From Devosia sp. (GTDB lineage Bacteria; Pseudomonadota; Alphaproteobacteria; Rhizobiales; Devosiaceae): a DNA stretch of 5,568 bases. The stretch lies in assembly GCA_011322005.1 (NCBI GenBank), contig DROE01000278.1, positions 1 to 5,568 on the forward strand, written 5' to 3'. Under the pieces are notes generated by a model. It made no database searches, had not been told where the DNA came from, and saw only the letters and a list, made by a program, of their open reading frames with translations. Both the position numbers and the translations under genes were made by a program. This document shows, one piece after another, positions 1 through 5,568 of the stretch. How positions within the stretch are numbered: the first letter of the stretch is position 1; each line of letters opens with the position of its first letter.

Positions 1-177
1 AACGGTGGATAGTAGAACGGAGCTTTGCCTGGACCACCCGCTTCAGGCGGCTAATCCGGGATTATGAGCGTCGGGCTGACGTCCTGCGCGGCTTGCATTT
101 TGTGGCTTTTGTCATCCTCCTGCTCCGACGCTTTGCCCGAACCCTCTTTCCTACCCCACAAAGTGCATAACAGGCTC
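1..177 (+). mobile_element. 3' end of an IS5-family insertion sequence (partial)
   Basis: This is the right-hand end of an insertion sequence whose left part lies outside the window. It contains the transposase C-terminus (3-170). Read from its outer edge inward on the minus strand, the end (177 back to 161) is GAGCCTGTTATGCACTT. This resembles the GAGCCTGTT-like termini I recall for many IS5-family elements; the comparison is from memory. The transposase stop codon lies inside this presumed terminal repeat, a compact layout usual for small ISs. The exact boundary (177 or 178) is inferred because the partner repeat is not visible. Only TAG (178-180) separates it from the next IS. Confidence 0.6.
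3..170 (+). CDS. IS5-family transposase, C-terminal 55 residues (5' end outside window)
   Basis: The frame is open from the left edge to TAA at 168-170 and is too short and start-less to be found as a complete ORF. It reads RWIVERSFAWTTRFRRL and then IRDYERRADVLRGLHFVAF. The pattern W-x-V-E-R-x-F-A-W followed by R-R-L-x-x-D-Y-E is the hallmark C-terminus of IS5-family DDE transposases; the glutamate in VER is the third residue of the DDE catalytic triad. The two upstream aspartates lie outside the window, so whether the gene is complete cannot be judged. The protein would cut and join the ends of its own element. No frameshift is seen in the visible part. Confidence 0.85.
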   Translation, partial: RWIVERSFAWTTRFRRLIRDYERRADVLRGLHFVAFVILLLRRFARTLFPTPQSA

Positions 178-180
178 TAG

Positions 181-198
181 TAACCTTTGGTGCTAGTT
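181..198 (+). repeat. Left terminal inverted repeat of the 874-bp IS
   Basis: TAACCTTTGGTGCTAGTT. The reverse complement of 1037-1054 is TAACCATTGGTGCTAGTT, so 17 of 18 positions match, with a perfect inner 12-bp block (187-198). The match stops on both sides of these limits, which defines the element's edge. Confidence 0.85.
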
Positions 199-215
199 GA
201 GTCATGGGGTATCCT
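187..215 (+). promoter_or_regulatory. Possible weak promoter for the IS transposase
   Basis: TTGGTG (187-192) and TATCCT (210-215) are separated by 17 bases and resemble weak sigma-70 -35 and -10 boxes (3/6 and 4/6 matches). A start about 7 bases downstream, near 222, would give a transcript that lacks the left arm of the hairpin described at 200-252, leaving the ribosome binding site free. This is pattern reading only; matches this weak occur by chance. Confidence 0.3.
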
Positions 216-252
216 CCAGTGGTGACCAAACCCGAGGAGGTGCCCCATGACT
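200..252 (+). promoter_or_regulatory. Hairpin occluding the transposase ribosome binding site and start codon
   Basis: AGTCATGGGG (200-209) is perfectly complementary to CCCCATGACT (243-252), and after a small internal loop CCTCC (213-217) pairs with GGAGG (236-240). The right arm contains both the Shine-Dalgarno AGGAGG (235-240) and the ATG (247-249). In RNA entering from upstream of the IS the translation start would be buried in a 15-pair stem; RNA started inside the left end would lack the left arm. IS10, IS50 and other elements are known to use such structures to avoid expression by read-through transcription. The structure is seen directly; the function is inferred. Confidence 0.65.
235..240 (+). 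promoter_or_regulatory. Ribosome binding site of the IS transposase
   Basis: A perfect AGGAGG lies 6 bases before the ATG at 247, fixing that codon as the start. It is also the right arm of the inner stem of the hairpin at 200-252. Confidence 0.8.
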
Positions 253-1038
253 ACAGAAGATATTATCCTACAAATTTTCTGTTGGGTTGATGATATGTTG
301 CCAGAAATCAAGAAACATCCTCAAGCAAAACTCTATCCCAGCGAATTAGTCACGATTGGCATCTTGTTCGCCCTCAAAGGCGGCTATTTCCGTGCCTTCT
401 ACCGCTGGTTGAAACGCGATTATGGTAATTGGTTCGGTCAAGGCGAATTACCAGAACGCACCCGCTTACAACGCCTGCTCAAAACCCACCAGGATTGGTG
501 TAAGGCGCTCATGGCTGAACCAAGTTTCTTTACCGTCATAGACACCTATCCAATTGAATTGCTATTTCCCATCCGAGAAAACCGCAGTCCACAGCAAGTT
601 GGGAAGAAAGGGCTCGATAAAGGACGTTGGAGCGTAGGCATCAAGCTATGCTGGTTACTCAATGAGCATTGCCAAGTGGTCAATTGGGACTGGGCTACGA
701 TGAACGTTCATGATCAGCATTTTCATTCTGTGGTAGAACCTTACATTGGACAAACCATAGCCCTGGCTGATTGGGGCTTTCGCAGTAAACATGGCGTGCC
801 CGAAAATCTCAAACTCTGCAAAAAGGGCACTTGGAACGAGCGCATGTGCATCGAGACGGCTTTTTCTATGGTCACGATGGTGTGTGACCTGAAGCGTATC
901 CGACATCGTGTTGCAGATTACATTCAAGCACGCTTGGCTTATGTCTCTGCTATGTTTAATGTCCTTTTGGACTTATTCCATCGACTCAATCCAGACGCAA
1001 AACCTTTCGATATCAGCATTGCTCAATTCTCTCTCTAA
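247..1038 (+). CDS. DDE transposase of the 874-bp IS (263 aa, intact)
   Basis: This enzyme would excise and reinsert its element by DDE-type strand transfer. The likely catalytic triad is D99 (TVIDTYPIEL), D175 (ALADWGFR) and E203 (CIETAFSM), with about 75 and 27 residues between them, an RNase H-fold arrangement typical of short IS4/IS5/IS982-like transposases. The N-terminus (about 1-80) is rich in hydrophobic and basic residues (YPSELVTIGILFALKGG, FRAFYRWLKRDYG) and probably binds the terminal repeats. The segment from 200 on (ETAFSMVTMVCDLKRIRHRV) resembles the E-containing C-terminal helix of those families. The start is set by a perfect Shine-Dalgarno at 235-240. The TAA stop (1036-1038) overlaps the right terminal repeat. 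The gene fills the element, is unbroken and may be active. The family name is left open because the sequence alone does not settle it. Confidence 0.9.
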   Translation: MTTEDIILQIFCWVDDMLPEIKKHPQAKLYPSELVTIGILFALKGGYFRAFYRWLKRDYGNWFGQGELPERTRLQRLLKTHQDWCKALMAEPSFFTVIDTYPIELLFPIRENRSPQQVGKKGLDKGRWSVGIKLCWLLNEHCQVVNWDWATMNVHDQHFHSVVEPYIGQTIALADWGFRSKHGVPENLKLCKKGTWNERMCIETAFSMVTMVCDLKRIRHRVADYIQARLAYVSAMFNVLLDLFHRLNPDAKPFDISIAQFSL

Positions 1039-1054
1039 CTAGCACCAATGGTTA
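1037..1054 (-). repeat. Right terminal inverted repeat of the 874-bp IS
   Basis: This is the mirror copy of 181-198 with one mismatch (position 1049 against 186). It contains the last two bases of the transposase stop codon and the ATG (1048-1050) from which the remaining hsdM frame could be read, so the IS end and the broken gene are fused at this point. Confidence 0.85.
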
Positions 1055-2933
1055 AATACCGGGATGTCATCCTGCCGATGACCGTCATCCGGCGGCTGGA
1101 CGCGGTCCTGGAGCCGACAAAAGCGAAGGTTCTGGACGTCAAGAAGCAAATGGACGCCGCCGACATCGTCAACCAGGACGGCGCTCTGCAAAGCGCAGCC
1201 GGGCAGGCTTTTTACAACACGTCGCCCTTCACCCTGCGCGACTTGCGCAGCCGCGCTACCAGCCAGCAACTGGAAGCCGACTTCCGCGCTTATCTGGACG
1301 GTTTTTCGCCCAACGTGCAGGAAATCCTGAACAAATTCAAATTCCGCAACCAGATTCCCACCCTGGTGGAAAACGACATCCTGGGCGCGCTGATTGAAAA
1401 ATTCCTCGACCCCCGCATCAATCTCAGCCCCCAACCGGTGCTCAACGCCGACGGGACGGTGCGCCTGCCCGGCCTGGACAACCACGCCATGGGCACCATC
1501 TTCGAAGAACTCATCCGCCGCTTCAACGAAGAAAACAACGAAGAAGCCGGGGAACACTTCACGCCCCGCGACGTGGTGACCCTGATGGCCGATTTGATTT
1601 TCCAGCCCATCGCCGACCAGATTGAATCCAGCACCTACCTGATTTACGATGGCGCTTGTGGCACCGGCGGCATGCTGACCCTGGCGGAAGCCCGCCTGCA
1701 GGAACTCGCTCAGGCGCGCGGCAAGCGGGTCTCGGTACACCTTTTCGGGCAGGAAATCAACCCGGAGACCTACGCCATTGCCAAAGCCGACCTGCTGCTG
1801 AAGGGCGAAGGCGACGAGGCCGAAAACATCGCCAACGGCTCCACCCTCTCGCAGGATGCTTTCCCCGACAAACGCTTCGACTTCATGCTTTCCAATCCGC
1901 CCTATGGCAAGAGTTGGAAGACCGACCTGGAACGCATGGGCGGCAAGAAGCACTTCAGCGACCCGCGCTTCATCATCCAGCACAACGGCGACCCGGAATT
2001 CAGCCTGGTGACGCGCTCCAGCGACGGGCAGTTGCTCTTCCTGGTCAACAAACTGCACAAGATGAAGTTCGGCACCCCCTTGGGCAGCCGCATCGCCCAC
2101 ATCCACAACGGCAGTTCGCTTTTCACCGGCGATGCCGGGCAAGGCGAAAGCAACATCTGCCGCTGGATTCTGGAAAACGACTGGCTGGAAGCCATCATCG
2201 CCCTGCCGCTCAACATGTTCTACAACACCGGCATCGCCACCTACATCTGGGTGCTGAGCAACCGCAAGGAAGCCCGCCGCCGCGGGGTGGTGCAGTTGAT
2301 TGACGCCACCCGGTGGTTCCGCCCGTTGCGCAAAAACCTGGGCAAGAAAAACTGCGAACTCGCCCGCAAGACCGGCAGCGCATTTTACAAACCTTCCTGG
2401 CTTTCGAAGAAAACGAACACAGCAAGATTTTCCCCAACCAGGCCTTCGGCTACTGGAAGGTGCGCGTGGAACGCCCCCTGCGCCTGCGCGGCATTGACCC
2501 GGAGCGGGCGTACACCGCGGCGGAAATCAAACGCCTGAAGGCCAGCCGGGAGCGCGCCGCAGACGTCCCGCCCGTCATCCGCAAAATTCACAAGCCTGGC
2601 ACACCGCCCGACCCGCTGCGCGGCCTGTTTGAAACCACCATCAAAGGCAAGCCGCGGGTGGTGGCCTACGAACCCGACCCCGACCTGCGCGACAGCGAGC
2701 AAATCCCGCTGCTGGAAGAAGGCGGCATCGAAACCTTTTTGCGCCGCGAAGTGCTGCCCTACGCCCCGGATGCCTAGTACGACCCCGATAAAGTCAAAAT
2801 CGGCTACGAAATCAACTTCAACCGCTATTTTTACAAGCCCCAGCCGCTGCGCCCGCTGGATGAAATCCGCGCCGACCTGCTGGCGGTAGAACGCGAGGCC
2901 GAAAACTTACTCAAAGAGATTCTGGAGGGATAA
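1048..2933 (+). pseudogene. hsdM: Type I restriction-modification DNA methylase HsdM, broken (5' truncation, frameshift, amber stop)
   Basis: HsdM is the N6-adenine methyltransferase subunit of a type I R-M enzyme; with HsdS it modifies host sites and with HsdR it forms the restriction complex. The frame opens with YRDVILPMTVIRRLDAVL, which in intact HsdM proteins follows some 20-30 N-terminal residues; those are absent, replaced by the IS end at 1054. Visible landmarks, numbered from the ATG at 1048, are HFTPRDVV (170-177), AdoMet motif DGACGTGGM (201-209) and catalytic NPPY (283-286). After residue 439 the family sequence jumps from frame 1 to frame 3: losing one C from a CCCC run (now CCC, 2363-2365) explains it, since the text continues as PQDRQRI, LAFEENEHSKIFPNQ and FGYWKVRVERPLRLRG. 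A TAG at 2775-2777 stands where a Trp codon is expected (DA-W-YDPDKVKIGYE), and the same frame then runs to TAA at 2931. The repaired protein would be about 628 residues plus the missing start, normal for HsdM. The ATG at 1048 lies in the IS repeat and lacks a Shine-Dalgarno. A functional methylase is not expected. Confidence 0.93.
2924..2929 (+). promoter_or_regulatory. Ribosome binding site of the DUF262-HNH-HEPN gene
   Basis: GGAGGG ends 6 bases before the ATG at 2936 and lies inside the last codons of hsdM (LEG-stop). This fixes the start and shows that the gene was built to be translated from an hsdM-containing transcript. Confidence 0.8.
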
Positions 2934-2935
2934 AC

Positions 2936-5173
2936 ATGAGAGACGCACAAAAACCCGATCATATCAGTTTGAATTCATTGGTGGACAAACTCAAAGAAGG
3001 CCAGTTTGTTATCCCGGACTTCCAGCGTGAATTTGAGTGGCAGCCCTGGGATATCCGTGATTTAATGCGCTCCATTTTCCTGGATTACTACATTGGGGGC
3101 TTGCTGCTGTGGAAGGGGGACAAGAAAAATTTTGCGGCACTGGCCTGCGAACCCATTTACGGCTTCAAGGGGGGAAATGGTAAGCCAGCATACATTGTTC
3201 TGGATGGTCAACAGCGGTTGACCGCGATGTACTATGTCTTTACCGCCCCCGACGTTCCCTTGCCGAATCGTGCCAGCCGGGCTTTTTATTTCATCCGCGT
3301 GGACCAGTTCATGGCAGAAAATTACGATGAGGCTTTTTACTATGACTGGCTTTCTTCCCGTTGGCGCGGGTTACTGGAAGACAGAGAACGCCAATACGAG
3401 GAACATATTTTCCCTTTGTTCATTGTCGGGCAGGGGGGCTGGGAGTTGCCAAACTGGGTACAAGGCTACGAGCAATACTGGCAACGTAAAGCCGCAGCGG
3501 AGCGGGAAGCCGGAGACGAAGCCGCAGCACAACATGCCCAACGGCTTGCCAGCGATGCCCACGATTTCGGTTTGTACCTGAAAGAAATCACCACAGAATA
3601 CCAGATTGCTTATGTCGAACTGGATAAAGACCTCCCTGTAGACAAAGTCTGCGACATTTTTACCCAAATCAACAGCCGCGGGGTACGGCTGGATGTCTTT
3701 GACCTTATCAACGCGCTGCTCAAGCCAAAAGGTTTGCAACTCAAACATATGTGGCGGCAGGCAAAACCCCGGCTGGCCGCGGTGGAAACCAACCGCATGG
3801 ACCGCTACATCCTGCAAACCATGTCGCTGCTACGTCAGGGATATTGTTCCCCGAAATACCTGTATTATCTTTTGCCGGGGCAGGCAAAGACTGTGCGCGA
3901 CTCGAATGGCAAACGGCATAAGGAAATTCTCATTCGCGATGCACAGGAGTTCAGCAGTCTTTGGGAGCAATCGGTCGCGGCGCTGGAAAAGTCTATCAAA
4001 ATTCTACAGCACCCGCATGAATTTGGCGCAGTTTCATCTCGCTTCATGCCTTATGTCTCCATCCTGCCAGCCTTTGCTGCCATGCAGTCCTACATCCAGT
4101 CACTTGCTCCGGAACGCCGTATGGATGCCCAGCGCAAGGTCAAAATGTGGTATTGGGCGAGCGTTTTCACCAATCGTTATTCCGGTTCGGTGGAGTCCAC
4201 CAGTGCCCGCGATTTCATCGATTTCAAGACCTGGCTGGAAGACGAGACGGCTTCTCCGGCCGTACTGGGCGAGTTCAAGACCCGGTTCCCAACGTTGGAC
4301 CTCCGCCGGGAAGTCAAACGCGGTTCATCCATTTACAACGGCATCTTCAATCTGCTGATTCTGCAAGGCGCCAAAGACTGGGTTTCTGGCACGTCCCCGC
4401 AGTATGATGATATTGACGACCACCATATCATCCCCGCATCCTGGGATGATGCCGCGAACCTGAAGGACGTTCGCATTGATACGATTCTGAATCGCACGCC
4501 GCTGACATCCGAAACCAACCGGCATGTCATTCGAGACCGATTGCCCAACGAGTATTTGCCCGAAATGATTGCACAAAATGGGGAAGCCACCGTGCGGGAG
4601 ATTTTTGAATCCCATTTGATTTCGCCGGACGCCTTCGACATCCTCTTGCGTAATCCGTTCACGACGGATGATTTTGAAGCCTTCATTCGCGAGCGGGAAC
4701 GCACCATCAAACAGGCTATTGACGACTTGCTCATCAAAGGGCGTTTGGATATGCAGCCTGCCCTGCGCCTGCTGGACGCACGCATTGAGGCCGTGGAATT
4801 AGGCTTGCGGGCTGTTATTAGCGATACCCTGGAGGGGGATTCTTCCCGCCTGCCCGGCCACGTCTCGCAAAAAATACGCACCCGTCTGGACCCGGCACTG
4901 CGGCGTAACCCGGCTATGAACGATAGGGATTACAAAACGCTGACCGGCCAGTTGCAATTTGCCGACTTGCGCGAATTACAAGACATCATCACCTCCAAAT
5001 CGCTTTGGCCGCAATTTGCCCCCCGTTTTCGCGATAAGGGACAGGTCAATTCTCGCTTTGCCCAACTGGCTGGTTTGCGGAACGCCCTGCGCCACAACCG
5101 TACGGTAGATGCCATCACCCGCAAAGACGGCGAAGCCGCGCTCCTGTGGTTTGAAAAGGTGCTCGGTTTATGA
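2936..5173 (+). CDS. DUF262 / HNH / HEPN-like fusion protein, probable restriction or abortive-infection effector (745 aa)
   Basis: This protein is intact and cytoplasmic, with no signal peptide or membrane helix. The N-terminus (about 10-265) is a DUF262 domain of the GmrS/ParB-like kind: IPDFQREFEW (26-35), IVLDGQQRLTAMYY (87-100, with the DGQQR signature linked to nucleotide use) and INSRGVRLDVFDLINALL (245-262). A mostly helical middle leads to DDIDDHHIIPASW (491-503) followed by N519 and N528, the D-H-H...N...N layout of an HNH/DUF1524-type nuclease. The last ~145 residues are helical and end with GLRNALRHNRTVDAI (713-727), where R715-N716-x3-H720 fits the RNxxxH motif of HEPN ribonucleases; it recalls Swt1-type HEPN tails. 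Relatives with DUF262 plus HNH (GmrSD, BrxU, SspE) are nucleases that respond to DNA modification. It lies 2 bases after hsdM and overlaps hsdS by 4, so it was a co-translated member of the type I operon. Its role as a DNA and/or RNA effector tied to that system is inferred. Confidence 0.88.
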   Translation: MRDAQKPDHISLNSLVDKLKEGQFVIPDFQREFEWQPWDIRDLMRSIFLDYYIGGLLLWKGDKKNFAALACEPIYGFKGGNGKPAYIVLDGQQRLTAMYYVFTAPDVPLPNRASRAFYFIRVDQFMAENYDEAFYYDWLSSRWRGLLEDRERQYEEHIFPLFIVGQGGWELPNWVQGYEQYWQRKAAAEREAGDEAAAQHAQRLASDAHDFGLYLKEITTEYQIAYVELDKDLPVDKVCDIFTQINSRGVRLDVFDLINALLKPKGLQLKHMWRQAKPRLAAVETNRMDRYILQTMSLLRQGYCSPKYLYYLLPGQAKTVRDSNGKRHKEILIRDAQEFSSLWEQSVAALEKSIKILQHPHEFGAVSSRFMPYVSILPAFAAMQSYIQSLAPERRMDAQRKVKMWYWASVFTNRYSGSVESTSARDFIDFKTWLEDETASPAVLGEFKTRFPTLDLRREVKRGSSIYNGIFNLLILQGAKDWVSGTSPQYDDIDDHHIIPASWDDAANLKDVRIDTILNRTPLTSETNRHVIRDRLPNEYLPEMIAQNGEATVREIFESHLISPDAFDILLRNPFTTDDFEAFIRERERTIKQAIDDLLIKGRLDMQPALRLLDARIEAVELGLRAVISDTLEGDSSRLPGHVSQKIRTRLDPALRRNPAMNDRDYKTLTGQLQFADLRELQDIITSKSLWPQFAPRFRDKGQVNSRFAQLAGLRNALRHNRTVDAITRKDGEAALLWFEKVLGL

Positions 5174-5343
5174 CCCCCGCCCTGCCCCCCTACCCGGCCT
5201 ACAAAGAGACCTGCATCCCCTGGCTGCCGCGCATCCCGGAGCATTGGGGTGTAAAAAGATTGCGCAACATAGTACATCTTTTGGTAAGCAATGTAGACAA
5301 ACACTCAAAAGATGGAGAACAACCTGTCAGACTTTGCAACTAA
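5170..5343 (+). pseudogene. hsdS: Type I restriction specificity subunit HsdS, first 57 codons only
   Basis: HsdS carries two target-recognition domains that choose the DNA site for the type I enzyme. The fragment shows the standard opening of many HsdS proteins: a short lead, then PAYKETCIPWLPRIPEHW and GVKRLRNIVHLLVSNVDKH, then DGEQPVRLCN. Intact relatives continue with CNY and the first recognition domain; here the codon after CN reads TAA (5341-5343) because mobile-element sequence begins at that point. Full-length HsdS is about 400 residues, so both recognition domains are missing and the product cannot specify a site. The ATG overlaps the previous stop as ATGA, indicating translational coupling; only a weak AAGG (5156-5159) precedes it. 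Confidence 0.88.
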
Positions 5344-5353
5344 CTTGAGTTGC
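5336..5353. repeat. Small inverted repeat across the hsdS/IS junction
   Basis: GCAACT (5336-5341) and AGTTGC (5348-5353) are perfectly complementary around a 6-base loop. The left arm is hsdS coding sequence and the right arm is element sequence. It may reflect a resemblance between the target and the element end, or chance. Confidence 0.35.
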
Positions 5354-5568
5354 GTTTAAGGACAGACAGCGGGGGGGGTTTCATGGAGATAGAGGGAGGG
5401 CTTTTTGGGCTGAAGAGCATAAGCAATCAAGCCCGCGATTAGATGGTCCCCCTCTTAGGTGTTGATACCATTTCTTGGTAAAGGCAAAGTCGTCAACAGT
5501 TCCTTAACAGTCCAGATATGGTCGGTCAACCCGGCAGCCATGGCCGGGGTACGAGGTAACCATTTTCG
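5343..5568 (-). mobile_element. Insertion sequence interrupting hsdS (partial, transposase on minus strand)
   Basis: The hsdS frame is lost at about 5341-5343 and from there to the right edge the sequence is foreign, containing the end of a minus-strand transposase gene (5455-5568). About 110 bases between the transposase stop and the hsdS junction form its 3' non-coding end. This stretch includes a run of eight G (5371-5378), and I see no other gene in it. The terminal repeat probably starts near ACTTGAGTTGCG (5343-5354), but the partner repeat is outside the window, so the boundary is good only to a few bases. Confidence 0.7.
5455..5568 (-). CDS. Transposase, C-terminal 37 residues (5' end outside window)
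   Basis: Read on the minus strand from the right edge, the frame gives RKWLPRTPAMAAGLTDHIWT and then VKELLTTLPLPRNGINT before TAA (5455-5457). The R-T-P-A-M-A-A-G-L-T-D-H-x-W pattern is a recurring C-terminal signature of DDE transposases with an R/K-rich run just before it; IS1-like elements with this ending are what I recall, but the family is not certain from 37 residues. The catalytic core lies outside the window. Its transcription is opposite to the R-M operon. Confidence 0.65.
   Translation of the reverse strand, partial: RKWLPRTPAMAAGLTDHIWTVKELLTTLPLPRNGINT

Larger units (their letters stand above)
181..1054 (+). mobile_element. Complete small insertion sequence (874 bp, one transposase gene)
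   Basis: An intact element is bounded by imperfect terminal inverted repeats (181-198 and 1037-1054, 17 of 18 bases matching) that tightly enclose a single 263-aa DDE transposase gene. It is visibly less GC-rich than the hsdM sequence to its right, consistent with recent arrival from a different source. No flanking target duplication is apparent: the bases left of 181 (GGCTCTAG) do not match those right of 1054 (AATACCGG). The hsdM 5' end that should lie to its left is replaced by a different IS. Both points suggest that insertion was followed by deletion or recombination on the left side. The family is not firmly assigned; IS5/IS4-like or IS982-like DDE elements are the candidates. Confidence 0.85.

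Noticed and set aside
1039..2142. A 367-codon open frame on the minus strand opposite hsdM
   Set aside because: It lies antisense to clear HsdM coding sequence, has low-complexity V/F/A/G/Q-rich content and no recognisable motif; GC-rich codon usage in hsdM opens the opposite frame.
2341..2400. Programmed ribosomal frameshift in hsdM
   Set aside because: There is no slippery heptamer or clear downstream stem at 2363, and a frameshifted product would still meet the amber codon at 2775.
2313..2777. A separate 154-aa plus-strand gene
   Set aside because: From about codon 18 on it is HsdM in the shifted frame, and the preceding codons are out-of-frame hsdM sequence. It is the continuation of the pseudogene, not its own gene.
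2775..2777. Recoded amber codon (readthrough or pyrrolysine)
   Set aside because: The position fits an ordinary Trp codon, the gene has two other lesions, and no recoding signal is visible.
3869..3890. Short inverted repeat TTGCC / GGCAA as a terminator
   Set aside because: The stem is only about 5 bp, inside a coding region and without a following T run.
5109..5348. Plus-strand 79-codon frame overlapping the effector and hsdS starts
   Set aside because: It is out of frame with two better-supported genes and has no recognisable content.
5344..5454. The minus-strand frame stays open for about 32 codons after the transposase TAA, possibly an extended or broken transposase
   Set aside because: The post-stop peptide has no transposase-like pattern, and the usual C-terminal signature is already complete before the stop; a chance open frame is more likely.
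1..5568. CRISPR array, tRNA or rRNA genes
   Set aside because: No regularly spaced repeats and no tRNA- or rRNA-like sequence were seen on either strand.

Overview
The window is a piece of a bacterial defence locus: a type I restriction-modification (R-M) operon broken up by insertion sequences (ISs). Codon-rich GC usage in the methylase and the style of the proteins would fit a Chloroflexota-type bacterium, but this is a low-confidence guess; nothing in the window is taxonomically decisive.

Layout from left to right. Bases 1-177 are the 3' end of an IS5-family element (transposase C-terminus plus probable terminal repeat). Three bases later a complete small IS follows (181-1054), with 18-bp terminal inverted repeats (17/18 identical) and an intact 263-aa DDE transposase. 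Its right repeat runs directly into an hsdM methylase gene that has lost its first codons. hsdM (1048-2933) also carries a one-base deletion near 2363 and an amber codon at 2775, so it is a pseudogene, although all of its AdoMet-binding and NPPY motifs are still readable. An intact 745-aa gene (2936-5173) comes next, with a good ribosome binding site 2 bases after the hsdM stop. It encodes an N-terminal DUF262 domain (DGQQR motif), a central HNH-type motif and a C-terminal region with an RNxxxH HEPN ribonuclease-type motif. Its stop overlaps the start of an hsdS specificity gene by 4 bases (ATGA), but hsdS is cut after 57 codons by another IS (about 5343 to the end), whose transposase C-terminus reads on the minus strand. 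hsdR is not in the window.

The ancestral operon order was therefore hsdM - DUF262/HNH/HEPN gene - hsdS, with tight spacing on both sides, which suggests co-expression. Known relatives of the DUF262 plus HNH parts (GmrSD, BrxU, SspE) are restriction nucleases that sense DNA modification, and HEPN proteins linked to type I systems (PrrC, RloC) are RNases that fire when the R-M system is attacked. The most interesting reading is that the middle gene is a DNA- and RNA-targeting effector or guard coupled to the type I enzyme. Here the methylase and specificity genes are dead while the effector is intact.

The small IS also shows a hairpin (200-252) that would bury the ribosome binding site and start codon of its transposase in read-through transcripts, a known control strategy in other ISs.
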